From Lentzea albida (lineage in GTDB: Bacteria > Actinomycetota > Actinomycetes > Mycobacteriales > Pseudonocardiaceae): a stretch of DNA of 64,000 bases. Below the pieces are notes generated by a model, which had not been told where the DNA came from, made no database searches, and worked only from the letters and a program-made list of their open reading frames with translations. Shown piece by piece: positions 24,641 to 34,128 of the stretch. Position numbers and translations under genes: made by a program. The stretch lies in NCBI RefSeq assembly GCF_900111005.1, contig NZ_FOFV01000016.1:124001-188000 (forward strand). Direction: 5' to 3'. Numbering within the stretch: the first letter of the stretch is position 1; every line of letters starts with the position of its first letter.

Positions 24641-26329
24641 ATGGCGCGAGCGTTGGGTACTCATTACCGGATCGATGATGAAATAGGTCGCGGAGCGGTG
24701 GGAACCGTCTACCGGGGAATCGACACCGACACCGGCGCGGAAGTGGCGTTCCGGGAGCTGGACCGGCAGCTCGCGCAGGACACCCACATCCGCATGGGGT
24801 TCATGGACGACCACGACCGCATCAGGTCCATGTCTCCACATCCGAACGTCGCCCGCACACTCGACCTCCTGTACGAGGGCAAGCGCGTCACGGTCGTCAT
24901 GGAGCATCTCGCCGCCGGTGACCTGCGGCAGCAACTGGCGAACCACGAGGTGTTGCTGCCGTCACAGGTCGCCGAGATCGGTGCGGGGGTGGCACGCGGG
25001 CTCGCCGCGCTGCACGAGCAACTGGCGATGGGGCACGGCAACGTGCGGCCGGAGAACGTCCTGTTCGCCGCCGACTCCACCCCGAAGCTGACCGACTTCG
25101 GCACCACCTGGCGTGCCGCCGCAGCCGACTTCGGCAGGCGGACCGGCTACCTGCCCCCGGAGTTCGAACCCGCCGCGCCGCCCACCCCGGCGGGGGACGT
25201 CTTCGCTCTGGGCGCGGTGCTGTACGAACTCAGCTGCGGCGCCCTGCCGTTCCGCGGTGCACGTCCTCAGGAGCGGCGTGCGGCGCGTCCTCCGGCGCCT
25301 CAGGGCATCGATGCGGACCTGTGGAACCTCCTGAGCAGGATGCTCTCGCCCGATCCCGCCGCCCGGCCGTCCGCGGGCGACGTGGCCGACCTGCTCACCC
25401 TCCTCGAACCCGCACTGCGCTCAGCGCCGTTCGCGCGACCACCGGCACCTGAGCCCGCCGCGCAGTTCGTCCCCGTTCCACCGCCGCCGTCAGGAGTTCC
25501 CATGGCCAAGCGTCGCCGTCGCACCGTCGCGCTCGCGGTGGCAGCGGTCGTGGTCGTCGTCACCGGTGGATTTCTCGTGTTCCGCCAGGACGAGGAGCCG
25601 GCGGCGCTGCCCGGCCCGGACGGCGAGACGACCCGAGCCCTCGCGACGACGTCGGCCACCACGACCACGACCTCGTCATTGCCGTCCGTGGTACCCGACT
25701 TCATGGGCAAGACCCTCGCCGAGGCGCAGAAGGTCTTCCCCGCCGTGCAGTCCGAACCGGTCGTGGACGAGTCGGTTCCCGCGGGCACCATCGTCGGGCA
25801 GGACCCGAAAGCCGGCGAGCCGTTCACCGGCGCGGTGAAGGTCAGCGTGGCGCAAAAGGGCGCTATCACGTATCTCGCCGCGATGCCCGCCAGCACGAGC
25901 TACTGGTCCGAGAAGGACACCGTGGCGCACATCGCGGGCAACGAATACCTGCATTCGCTTTCGTCCTCGACCTCCGCCTGCCAGGAAACCTGGAGCGTCG
26001 AGTACAACCTCTCGAAGAAAGCTCGCAAGCTGGAAGCCGTGGCGGGTATCGACGACAACAGCACGGACTCGAGCCTGCAGGTTCACCTCGAAATGTTCGC
26101 CGACGGCGCGAAGATCGTCGACGAGCGCGTCGGGTTCGGCAAGGAGGTCAAGATCAGCCGGGACCTCGCGGGCGTGCTCCGGCTGAAGATCGCGTGGCGT
26201 GGTATCCCCGCCAAGAAGTGCCCCACGCCGAACGAGTTCGTGCTGGGTGACGCGAAGTTGCTGTTGCTGCCAGGGGACTCGCTGCTGTCGACCAGCCCCG
26301 CCGCCACGACCACGACCACGTTCCGTTGA
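24641..26329 (+). CDS. Degenerate Ser/Thr kinase with PASTA and NPCBM-like extracellular domains
   Basis: 562 residues from ATG 24641 (GGAGG upstream). Kinase fold residues 9-260: glycine loop IGRGAVGTVY is intact, but the VAIK lysine is Arg38 (VAFREL) and the catalytic HRD aspartate is Asn134 (HGNVRPENV); DFG (D152) is kept. So catalysis is doubtful; it reads as a pseudokinase. Membrane helix about 295-314 after RRRR, Thr-rich linker, a PASTA domain (about 353-415, VVPDFMGKTLAEAQ...) and a C-terminal NPCBM-like domain similar in kind to that of the divergent TIR protein. Probably a surface sensor feeding the locus. Followed by a TIR protein, 69 bp apart. Confidence 0.85.
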   Translation: MARALGTHYRIDDEIGRGAVGTVYRGIDTDTGAEVAFRELDRQLAQDTHIRMGFMDDHDRIRSMSPHPNVARTLDLLYEGKRVTVVMEHLAAGDLRQQLANHEVLLPSQVAEIGAGVARGLAALHEQLAMGHGNVRPENVLFAADSTPKLTDFGTTWRAAAADFGRRTGYLPPEFEPAAPPTPAGDVFALGAVLYELSCGALPFRGARPQERRAARPPAPQGIDADLWNLLSRMLSPDPAARPSAGDVADLLTLLEPALRSAPFARPPAPEPAAQFVPVPPPPSGVPMAKRRRRTVALAVAAVVVVVTGGFLVFRQDEEPAALPGPDGETTRALATTSATTTTTSSLPSVVPDFMGKTLAEAQKVFPAVQSEPVVDESVPAGTIVGQDPKAGEPFTGAVKVSVAQKGAITYLAAMPASTSYWSEKDTVAHIAGNEYLHSLSSSTSACQETWSVEYNLSKKARKLEAVAGIDDNSTDSSLQVHLEMFADGAKIVDERVGFGKEVKISRDLAGVLRLKIAWRGIPAKKCPTPNEFVLGDAKLLLLPGDSLLSTSPAATTTTTFR

Positions 26330-26398
26330 CCCGGAAGACCTGAGCTGGCAACGGGAAACGTCCTGACCTGGGAAGCTGTCCTGCCGAGGATGTGTGGC

Positions 26399-29300
26399 GT
26401 GGCGAGCATCTTCATCAACTTCCAGACCGGCGACGGCGACGGTGCCGCGTGCGCGCTGGACGAACGGCTGTCGTCCGAGTTCGGGCGGGACGAGGTCCTC
26501 AGGTCGAGCCGGTCGATCGAGCTGGGCGTGGACCACAGGCCCGCGCTCGAGGAGGGCGTCCGGCACTGCCGCGTCCTGCTCGTCGTGATCGGACCGCACT
26601 GGAACGTGAAGGCTCTGTGGGAGGACGACGACTGGGTTCGCAGGGAGATCGCGGAGGCGCTCCGGCTGCGCAAGCGCGTCATCCCCGTGCTCTTCGGGAA
26701 AGGCACCAGGCTGCCGGACGAGGACTCCCTGCCGGACGATGTCAAGGGCCTGGTCCATCAGCAGAACTCCACGTCGACCCATCGCGATCTGCACGTGTGG
26801 CTCGACTTCCTGCCGCGGCACCTCGTCGAGGTGGAGCCGGAACTGGGAATCGGGGTCGTACCCGGACTGCACCGGCTGACCACCTGGTGGCAGGAACGCC
26901 CGGAGTCGAGGATCCTCCCCGCCGGATTCCAGCTCGCCGGCCGTGACGCGGCGGTCCGCAGGATCGAGGACTGGCTTTCCGGACCCGCGTTCGCCCTGGT
27001 GATCAGGGGGAACTCCCGGTACGAGGCGCAGACCTTCGTCGCGGCGGTGGTCAGCACGTCGCACCCGCCTCCGCGCGCGGTGCTGGTGGACTCCGCGGAC
27101 GGCGCGAAGCACGCGCTGCGCCTGCTGCCGTTGCTCATCGTCACGCCGCCGGGGCAGATCGACGTGCAGACCGCTGTGGACAAGGGACACCACGTGCTCG
27201 TGGTCGCCGATTCGCACGAGGCGCCGCGCTCCGGTGAGATCGCTTTGCCTCGAACACCCCGGGACGAGGCGAGAGAGGTCCTGGTCGCCCACGGCGTCGA
27301 CCCCGCTGAAGCCGACGCACTCGCGGCCGCGGCGAGGAGAAGTGTTCGCGCGCTGACGCGACGGTTGACCGTCGGCGCCGAAACACCGCCGTGGGCCGGC
27401 GCCTCGGCGACCGACCTCGCGGTGACCTTGGCGCTCGTGGGCGAGTGGGCCGCGGGCACGGAGGACACCGCTGAGATCGACCCCGACCGGCGGATCCTCG
27501 AAAGGCTCACCGGAAGGCCCTACCAGAAGGTCGAGCGTTTCGCCCTCGATCACTCGAAGGCCGACGATCCGCTGCTGCATCGGACGTCGACGTCGTACCA
27601 ACTCGCCGACGTGCGGGATGCCTGGGCGTTCCTGGGCAGCCGGCTCGGCGCGAGCGGGTTCGGGCGCTGGCGGAACCTCGTGTTCGAGGTGATGTTCGGC
27701 GACGGTGCGAGTGGACACCTGCGCCGGGGAGTCGTGCAGGTGCTGGCCGCGGCGGGGACGGCGGGTGACACCCGTGCGGAACGGCTGGTCGGGGAGATCC
27801 TCCGGTACGCGGAGGAGGACCGGTCCGGGCAGCGGTGGAGCAGGCTCGCGAAGGCTTTACCGCTGATCGCCGAAGCGTCGCCGACGGCCTTCCTCGATGC
27901 GGTGGGGAGAGGGCTCTCAGGCGAGAGTCCCGCGTTGGCGTTCCCGATCCCCGGCAACAGCTACGGTCCACCACCGCGCACACACCTCCTCTTGGCACTC
28001 GGCAGGCTGTGCTGGTCGGGGGAACACATCTCGCGCGCCGCGTGCGCGATGGCGCGCCTCGCCGAGCTGGATCCCGAGCCGGACGGCAACCACCGCAACA
28101 GTCCACTTGAGACACTGGTCGACGCCCTGGTGTCGGTCGTGCCCCTAGCCACGGCGACCCCCGGACACCGGCGTGCGGCGATCATGGACGTGCTCCGGCA
28201 CAACCCGCGGATCGGTCGGCAACTCCTCCTCCGCTCCCTGTCCGGTGACAGCGGTGCGCACACCCTGGTGGACCGGCCGGAGTTCCGCGACTGGCCTGCC
28301 CCGTTCGTGACGGTCCCGCAGGAGGACCGGGAGCCTGCGCCCGAGTGGCTGGTCGATCGTGCCCTGGGCGAACTGCGCGAGTGGCCGGCCTGGTGGGTCG
28401 ATGTCGTCGGCTCGATGGCGCAGTTCCGCGACGAGACGCGGCGGAGGTTCACCACAGCCTTGGTGGACCTCCAGGTGGAAGCGGTTGATCCTCATGTCCG
28501 GATGCGGTTGTGGTGGGCGGTTCTCGACCACCTGACGCAGTTCCCGGAACCCGTTCTGTGGGAGTTCGCCGTCCGGTGGGAGCCCGTCGAGTTGCCGGAA
28601 CGGCACGCGAGGTGGTTCAACTCCGAGATCGTGCCCGTCGAGGTGTTCGACGACTTCCAGGGATTCCTGGAGCGGGTCTTCCTCGGCAGGAAGGCGGTGG
28701 TCGAAGAGCTGCTCTCCTCGTGGGGCGTGGAGGGAATCGTCCAGCTCGCCTCCGAGGTGAACAGTCCTCGCGATCTCGGTTCCCTGGTGGCCGAGGTCGC
28801 GGACCCGCTGTTGCTGGAAGAGTTGTTCCCCTTGTTCGCCGGATACGGCCACTCCGCCGAGCTCGCGTCCGGCTGGCTGACCGCGGCCGCACGGACGGAA
28901 CCCCTGCGGGTCGGCGAAGTGGTCTCGTCCGGGTTGACGTCCTGGGACCCGGCCACCCAAGCCAGGGTGCTCCTGGCGCTGCCCGGTTCCGCGGACGTCC
29001 TCGAACTCGTGAAGACGGCCGACCGTGCGGCTCAGGCCGTGTACTGGCAGCGGACCACGCTCGTGCCGGAGGACCACAGCAGGGAGCGGTACCTCGGCGA
29101 ACTCGTGGCACGTGACCGGGCCGAGTCCGTTCTGCACGCCTTGTACGTGGCGGTGCGGACGAGGTCGTGGACACCGTCGGCGGCGTTGTTCGTGAGCGCG
29201 CTGCGGGCCGTCGCGCAGCGACCAGGCCCCTTGCCGGCGTCGCTGTCGCACGAGGTGGCGGTGCTGCTCGACCACCTCGGGGCGACCAGCGACGACCAGG

Positions 29301-29893
29301 ACGTGGTCGCGGATCTCGAGATCGCCTACTTCAGCGTGCTGCGACGTCAGCGTCCGCCGGTCTCCCTCTACCGGCGGATCTCGACCGACCCGCACCAGTT
29401 CGTGCGACGCGTCCGGCAGGCGGTGGAGGGGACCGGCGGCCTGTCCAGGCCTGAGCTGTGGCTCGCGTTGACCGAGTGCCGGAGCGTTCCCGCGACCGCG
29501 CACTGGGTGGACGAGGCGCTGGGTCTTCTCGCCACGACCGGCGTCGCGAGCTTCGGTGAACAGTGCATCGGTTCCATGCTGGCCGGCAGCCCGGTGGGCG
29601 AGGACGGCACGTGGCCCGCCGAGTTCGTGCGCGACCTGCTGGAGGAGCTCGAGCGCCCTGACGTCGACGAGGGCTTCGTCCGAGGTGCGCGGAACGACCA
29701 CGTCGCGGGGAGCCGAATCGCCGCAGGGGGAGGTGCCGAGGAGCGTGAGCAGGCTGTCGAGCACGAGAAGTGGGCGAACCGGATCGAGCAGCGGTGGCCT
29801 CACACGGCCTCTTTGCTCCGTGTCTGCGCGGACGGCTTCGTCCGCTCGGCCATGCGGTTCGACGAGCACGCCGAAGACGATCACGACGCCTGA
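26399..29893 (+). CDS. Large TIR protein with degenerate STAND-like and HEAT-like regions
   Basis: 1164 residues from GTG 26399, with GAGG 9 nt upstream; ATG 26390 would leave no spacing for that SD. TIR domain (1-about 140): ASIFINFQTGDGDGAA, CRVLLVVIGPHW and DWVRREIAEALRLRKRVIPVL with the putative NADase Glu. Then LAGRDAAVRRIEDWLSG and ALVIRGNSRYEAQTFV, which looks like a STAND-type AAA start without a usable P-loop, followed by about 800 residues of helical, HEAT-like sequence rich in Leu/Trp, with no enzyme motif. The start resembles the TIR of the divergent gene, suggesting duplication. Inferred effector of a conflict system; unknown trigger. Confidence 0.75.
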   Translation: MASIFINFQTGDGDGAACALDERLSSEFGRDEVLRSSRSIELGVDHRPALEEGVRHCRVLLVVIGPHWNVKALWEDDDWVRREIAEALRLRKRVIPVLFGKGTRLPDEDSLPDDVKGLVHQQNSTSTHRDLHVWLDFLPRHLVEVEPELGIGVVPGLHRLTTWWQERPESRILPAGFQLAGRDAAVRRIEDWLSGPAFALVIRGNSRYEAQTFVAAVVSTSHPPPRAVLVDSADGAKHALRLLPLLIVTPPGQIDVQTAVDKGHHVLVVADSHEAPRSGEIALPRTPRDEAREVLVAHGVDPAEADALAAAARRSVRALTRRLTVGAETPPWAGASATDLAVTLALVGEWAAGTEDTAEIDPDRRILERLTGRPYQKVERFALDHSKADDPLLHRTSTSYQLADVRDAWAFLGSRLGASGFGRWRNLVFEVMFGDGASGHLRRGVVQVLAAAGTAGDTRAERLVGEILRYAEEDRSGQRWSRLAKALPLIAEASPTAFLDAVGRGLSGESPALAFPIPGNSYGPPPRTHLLLALGRLCWSGEHISRAACAMARLAELDPEPDGNHRNSPLETLVDALVSVVPLATATPGHRRAAIMDVLRHNPRIGRQLLLRSLSGDSGAHTLVDRPEFRDWPAPFVTVPQEDREPAPEWLVDRALGELREWPAWWVDVVGSMAQFRDETRRRFTTALVDLQVEAVDPHVRMRLWWAVLDHLTQFPEPVLWEFAVRWEPVELPERHARWFNSEIVPVEVFDDFQGFLERVFLGRKAVVEELLSSWGVEGIVQLASEVNSPRDLGSLVAEVADPLLLEELFPLFAGYGHSAELASGWLTAAARTEPLRVGEVVSSGLTSWDPATQARVLLALPGSADVLELVKTADRAAQAVYWQRTTLVPEDHSRERYLGELVARDRAESVLHALYVAVRTRSWTPSAALFVSALRAVAQRPGPLPASLSHEVAVLLDHLGATSDDQDVVADLEIAYFSVLRRQRPPVSLYRRISTDPHQFVRRVRQAVEGTGGLSRPELWLALTECRSVPATAHWVDEALGLLATTGVASFGEQCIGSMLAGSPVGEDGTWPAEFVRDLLEELERPDVDEGFVRGARNDHVAGSRIAAGGGAEEREQAVEHEKWANRIEQRWPHTASLLRVCADGFVRSAMRFDEHAEDDHDA

Positions 29894-29899
29894 ACGGAC

Positions 29900-29933
29900 G
29901 AGGGGCCGTCCCGCGGTGGCGGAACGGCCCCTC
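29900..29933. terminator. Shared terminator between TIR gene and aceE
   Basis: 10-bp perfect arms (29900-29909, 29924-29933), in the gap between two convergent genes; usable in both directions. Confidence 0.8.
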
Positions 29934-29968
29934 AGATCGCTTCTCAGCGACTCGATCGGCTCCGGTGG

Positions 29969-32728
29969 CTACGCGAGGCCCGCGTCCGACGTGGACGGGC
30001 CGGCGGCCTGCACGTCGTCGATGCGGTACTTGCGGGCCGCCTCGACGACCTTCGACTGCTCGACCTCGCCGCGGCGGGCCAGGGAGGCCAGCGTGGCGAC
30101 GACGACGGACTCCGCGTCCACCAGGAAGTGGCGGCGGGCGGCCGGGCGGGTGTCGGAGAAGCCGAAGCCGTCCGTGCCCAGGGTCGTCATGTCGGTCGGG
30201 ACGTACGGGCGGATCAGGTCCGGGATCGCCGACGCCCAGTCGGACACGGCGACGACGGGGCCCTCGACGTCCTTGAGCACCTGCGTCACGTACGGCACGC
30301 GCGGCTCGGCGTCCGGGTGCAGCAGGTTGTGGCGGTCGGTCTCGACGGCGTCGCGGCGCAGCTCCGAGTACGACGTGGCGGACCACACGTCCGCGGAGAC
30401 GCCCCACTCGTCGGCCAGCATCTGCTGGGCCTTGAGCGCCCACGGGAGGCCCACGCCGCTGCCGAGCAGCTGGGCACGCGGGCCACCGGTCCGCGGGCCC
30501 TCCTGGTAGCGGTAGAGGCCCCGCAGGAGGCCTTCCACGTCCAGGCCCTCGGGCTCGGCTGGCTGCACGTACGGCTCGTTGTAGACCGTCATGTAGTAGA
30601 AGATGTTCTCGGCGTTCTCGCCGTACATCCGGCGCAGACCGTCCTTGACGATGTGCGCCACCTCGAACGACCACGCCGGGTCGTACGCGATCACGGCCGG
30701 GTTCGTGTGCGCCAGCAGGATCGAGTGGCCGTCGGCGTGCTGCAGGCCCTCACCGGTCAGCGTGGTGCGGCCCGCGGTGGCACCCAGCACGAAGCCGCGC
30801 GCCATCTGGTCCGCCGCCGCCCACAGGCCGTCACCCGTGCGCTGGAAGCCGAACATCGAGTAGAAGATGTAGATCGGGATCATCGGCTCGCCCTGCGTGG
30901 CGTAGGACGTGCCGACCGCCGTGAACGACGCCGTGGAACCCGCCTCGTTGATGCCCTCGTGCAGGATCTGGCCCTGCTCGGACTCCTTGTAGGCGAGCAT
31001 CAGGTTGGCGTCCACCGAGGTGTACGCCTGGCCGTTCGGGTTGTAGATCTTCTGCGTCGGGAACATGGAGTCCATGCCGAACGTTCGTGCCTCGTCCGGG
31101 ATGATCGGCACGATGCGCGGGCCGATCTCCGGGTCCTTCGCGAGGTCGCGGACGAGCCGGACGAACGCCATCGTCGTGGCGACCTCCTGCTTGCCCGAAC
31201 CGCGGCGCACGCCTTCGTAGACCTTGTCGCCCGGCAGCACGAGGGCCTTGGACTTGGTGCGGCGCTCCGGTACGAAGCCGCCCAGCTGGCGACGGCGTTC
31301 CTGCATGTACTGGATCTCCGGCGAGTCCTGCCCGGGGTGGTAGTACGGCGGCAGGTACGGGTCGGCCTCGAGCTGCTCGTCCGAGATCGGGATGCGCAGG
31401 CTGTCCCGGAAGCCCTTCAGGTCCTCCAGGGTCATCTTCTTCATCTGGTGCGTCGCGTTGCGGGCCGCGAAGTGCGGGCCGAGCGAGTAGCCCTTGATGG
31501 TCTTGGCGAGGATCACGGTCGGCTGGCCGACGGTCTCGGTCGCCGCCTTGTAGGCCGCGTAGACCTTGCGGTAGTCGTGGCCGCCGCGCTTGAGGTTCCA
31601 CACCTCGTCGTCGCTCATCGCGTCGACGAGAGCCTTCGTGCGCGGGTCACGGCCGAAGAAGTGCTCCTTGACGTACGCGCCGTCGTTCGCCTTGTACGTC
31701 TGGTAGTCACCGTCCGGCGTGCTGTTCATCAGGTTGACCAGCGCGCCGTCGCGGTCCGCGTGCAGCAGCGCGTCCCACTCGCGGCCCCAGACGACCTTGA
31801 TGACGTTCCAGCCGGCGCCGCGGAAGAACGACTCCAGCTCCTGGATGATCTTGCCGTTGCCGCGGACCGGGCCGTCGAGGCGCTGCAGGTTGCAGTTGAC
31901 CACGAACGTCAGGTTGTCGAGCTGCTCGTTCGCGGCGAGCTGCAGCAGGCCGCGCGACTCCGGCTCGTCCATCTCGCCGTCGCCGAGGAACGCCCACACG
32001 TGCTGGTCGGACGTGTCCTTGATGCCGCGGTCGCGCAGGTAGCGGTTGAACCGCGCCTGGTAGATCGCGTTCATGGGGCCGATGCCCATGGAGACCGTGG
32101 GGAACTCCCAGAAGTCCGGCATCAGCCGCGGGTGGGGGTACGACGGCAGGCCGCCGCCCAGACCGGCGTGCGAGTACTCCTGGCGGAAGCCGTCGAGCTG
32201 GTGCTCGGACAGCCGGCCTTCGAGGAACGCGCGGGCGTAGACGCCGGGCGAGGCGTGGCCCTGGATGAAGATCTGGTCGCCACCGCCGGGGTGGTTCTTG
32301 CCGCGGAAGAAGTGGTTGAAGCCGACCTCGTAGAGCGACGCGCTGGACGCGTACGTCGAGATGTGGCCACCGACACCCACACCGGGCCGCTGCGCGCGGT
32401 GCACCGTCATCGCGGCGTTCCAGCGGATCCACGCACGGTAACGACGCTCCACCTCCTCGTCACCGGGGAACCACGGCTCCCGCTCGGTGGGGATGGTGTT
32501 GACGTAGTCGGTGCTCGTCAGCGACGGCATCCCGACGTGGTTCTCACCAGCGCGTTCGAGCAGCCGCAACATCAGGTAGCGCGCCCGCTGCTGCCCGCCG
32601 CCCTTGAGCACCTCGTCGAACGACTCCAGCCATTCCGAGGTCTCCTCCGGGTCGATGTCCGGCAGGTGGGCTGCCAGACCGTCGCGAATGACACGCACCC
32701 GCTCGGGGCCGGTGTTCTGCGGGCTCAA
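29969..32728 (-). CDS. aceE: Pyruvate dehydrogenase E1 component, homodimeric AceE
   Basis: 919 residues from TTG 32728, chosen because GAGGAG lies 5 nt upstream and the product then begins LSPQNTGPERVRVIRDGL like relatives; the frame stays open to 32893. ThDP domain with GDGEMDEPESRGLLQLAANEQLDNLTFVVNCN, and VMxx-type RGGHDYRKVYAAY; C-terminal LLGSGVGLPWALKAQQMLADEWGVSADVWSATSY is typical. Decarboxylates pyruvate and passes the acetyl group to lipoyl-E2, giving acetyl-CoA. lipA, at 43 kb, makes the lipoyl cofactor of the complex. Divergent from the DUF3052 gene, a conserved actinobacterial arrangement. Confidence 0.96.
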   Translation of the reverse strand: MSPQNTGPERVRVIRDGLAAHLPDIDPEETSEWLESFDEVLKGGGQQRARYLMLRLLERAGENHVGMPSLTSTDYVNTIPTEREPWFPGDEEVERRYRAWIRWNAAMTVHRAQRPGVGVGGHISTYASSASLYEVGFNHFFRGKNHPGGGDQIFIQGHASPGVYARAFLEGRLSEHQLDGFRQEYSHAGLGGGLPSYPHPRLMPDFWEFPTVSMGIGPMNAIYQARFNRYLRDRGIKDTSDQHVWAFLGDGEMDEPESRGLLQLAANEQLDNLTFVVNCNLQRLDGPVRGNGKIIQELESFFRGAGWNVIKVVWGREWDALLHADRDGALVNLMNSTPDGDYQTYKANDGAYVKEHFFGRDPRTKALVDAMSDDEVWNLKRGGHDYRKVYAAYKAATETVGQPTVILAKTIKGYSLGPHFAARNATHQMKKMTLEDLKGFRDSLRIPISDEQLEADPYLPPYYHPGQDSPEIQYMQERRRQLGGFVPERRTKSKALVLPGDKVYEGVRRGSGKQEVATTMAFVRLVRDLAKDPEIGPRIVPIIPDEARTFGMDSMFPTQKIYNPNGQAYTSVDANLMLAYKESEQGQILHEGINEAGSTASFTAVGTSYATQGEPMIPIYIFYSMFGFQRTGDGLWAAADQMARGFVLGATAGRTTLTGEGLQHADGHSILLAHTNPAVIAYDPAWSFEVAHIVKDGLRRMYGENAENIFYYMTVYNEPYVQPAEPEGLDVEGLLRGLYRYQEGPRTGGPRAQLLGSGVGLPWALKAQQMLADEWGVSADVWSATSYSELRRDAVETDRHNLLHPDAEPRVPYVTQVLKDVEGPVVAVSDWASAIPDLIRPYVPTDMTTLGTDGFGFSDTRPAARRHFLVDAESVVVATLASLARRGEVEQSKVVEAARKYRIDDVQAAGPSTSDAGLA

Positions 32729-33039
32729 GGTGTCTCCTCGGCTTCGTTGGCGGTACACGCGCTGGCCCGGAAGACCGTGCCACGCGCTCCTATCGTTGTC
32801 CTTGCGTGGCGACTTCGTCATCGCTACCGGTCGGTAGTTCTGGATCGTGTCGCTCACGCGCGCGCGATAAGAGGTATGTAGAGCATGCGTCATGCCAGTC
32901 TAGGGGTCTTCACGGGGGTGTGCGTTACGGCGTGTCACGTGGTCAACAGTTGCGCCGGAGGTAGCTGACAGTGTTCGCTAGCCCGAGTAACGGACTTCAG
33001 CGGCAGTCTTAGGGCTGTCGCTCTTGCGTAGTTGGAGGA
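32729..33039. promoter_or_regulatory. Divergent promoter region aceE / DUF3052 gene
   Basis: 311 bp without a gene. Must contain both promoters. The leader of aceE carries further in-frame starts but no domain. A GGAGG at about 33033 serves the DUF3052 start. No operator palindrome was recognised. Confidence 0.5.
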
Positions 33040-33480
33040 GTGAAAACCGTGGTCGCCGCGGAAGACGCCGGCAAGATCGGCGTCGCCGAGAAGCTCGGGA
33101 TCGAATCGGGCATGGTCGTCCAGGAACTCGGCTGGGACGAGGACGTCGACGACAACCTCCGTGCCGCTGTCGAGGAGCGGATCGGGGGCGATCTCCTCGA
33201 CGAGGAAGCCGATGAGACGGTGAGCGTCGTCCTGCTCTGGTGGCGGGAGGACGACGGCGACCTGGTCGACGCCCTGCTCGAGGCCACCGGGGTGCTCGCG
33301 GAGGACGGCGTGATCTGGGTTCTCACCCCGAAGACCGGCCGTCCCGGCCACGTGGAGCCTTCGGACGTCGCCGAGGCCGTGCCCACCGCAGGCCTGTCGC
33401 AGACCTCCAACATCAGCGTCGCCGACGACTGGGCGGGCATCCGCCTGGTGTGGCCGAAGTCGGCCAAGGCCAAGCGCTGA
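33040..33480 (+). CDS. DUF3052 family protein
   Basis: 146 residues from GTG 33040 preceded by TTGGAGGA. Sequence EKLGIESGMVVQELGWDEDVDDNLRAAVEERIGGDLLDEEADETVSVVLLWWREDDGDL and SNISVADDWAGIRLVWPKS are hallmarks of DUF3052, small acidic cytosolic proteins of actinobacteria of unknown function, regularly found between aceE and a peroxiredoxin gene, as here. The conserved neighbourhood suggests a link to pyruvate dehydrogenase or redox state, which is inference only. Confidence 0.9.
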   Translation: MKTVVAAEDAGKIGVAEKLGIESGMVVQELGWDEDVDDNLRAAVEERIGGDLLDEEADETVSVVLLWWREDDGDLVDALLEATGVLAEDGVIWVLTPKTGRPGHVEPSDVAEAVPTAGLSQTSNISVADDWAGIRLVWPKSAKAKR

Positions 33481-33551
33481 GCTGACATAGGGTTGGACCA
33501 CGGGCGTTCACGCGTCCGTGGGTCCTGTGTCTTGCTGGAGGGGTTTGTCTC

Positions 33552-34016
33552 ATGGCGGTCGAGGTCGGTTCGGAAGCCCCGGACTTCACGCTCAACGACT
33601 ACAACAAGCAGCCCGTGACGTTGTCGTCGTTCCGCGGCTCTCGTGCCGTGCTGCTGGTGTTCTACCCGTTCGCGTTCAGCGGCACCTGCCACGGCGAGCT
33701 GTGCCAGCTGCGCGACGAGATCGCGACCTACGAGGACGAGAACGTCCAGGTGCTGGGCGTGTCCGTCGACTCCCCGTTCGCCCTGAAGGCGTGGGCGAAC
33801 CAGGAGGGCTACCGGTTCCCGCTGCTCTCCGACTTCTGGCCGCACGGGGCCGTCGCGCAGGCGTACGGCGTGTTCAACTCGTCCGCCGGCATGGCGCTGA
33901 GGGGCACGTTCCTGGTGGATGTCGACGGCGTGGTGCGCTTCGCCGAGGTGAACGGGCCCGGTGAGGCCCGCGATCAGGAAGCCTGGAAGAAGGCCGTGGC
34001 CTCGCTCAGGGCATGA
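33552..34016 (+). CDS. Peroxiredoxin, AhpE-type
   Basis: 154 residues. Thioredoxin fold with the peroxidatic cysteine in YPFAFSGTCHGELCQLRDE (P-x-x-x-T-x-x-C pattern of peroxiredoxins shifted to FAFSGTC); a second Cys four residues later could be resolving. VLGVSVDSPFALKAWAN and GTFLVDVDGVVRFAEV are family motifs. Reduces hydroperoxides, with mycoredoxin or similar as reductant in the family. ATG start with GGAGG 9 bp before. Length is normal for one-Cys AhpE. Probably co-transcribed with the DUF3052 gene, 71 bp upstream. Confidence 0.93.
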   Translation: MAVEVGSEAPDFTLNDYNKQPVTLSSFRGSRAVLLVFYPFAFSGTCHGELCQLRDEIATYEDENVQVLGVSVDSPFALKAWANQEGYRFPLLSDFWPHGAVAQAYGVFNSSAGMALRGTFLVDVDGVVRFAEVNGPGEARDQEAWKKAVASLRA

Positions 34017-34053
34017 TGTAGTGGTACCCCGCGCGTCTTGTGGCGCCGGGTCG

Positions 34054-34128
34054 GGGCGTGTAGCTCAGCGGAAGAGCACTCGGTTTACACCCGAGCGGTC
34101 GCAGGTTCGATCCCTGTCGCGCCCACCA
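34054..34128 (+). tRNA. tRNA-Val (anticodon TAC)
   Basis: Cloverleaf with 7-bp acceptor (GGGCGTG / CGCGCCC, one G-T pair), D arm TAGCTCAGCGGAAGAGCA, anticodon stem CTCGG / CCGAG with loop TTTACAC (anticodon TAC, reads GTA and GTG), T arm GGTTCGATCC, and encoded CCA at 34126-34128. Confidence 0.95.

Noticed and set aside
28145..29884. 579-residue minus frame inside the large TIR gene
   Set aside because: Shadow; no start context and composition of antisense type.
30128..32881. 917-residue frame antisense to aceE
   Set aside because: Classic shadow of a highly conserved gene.
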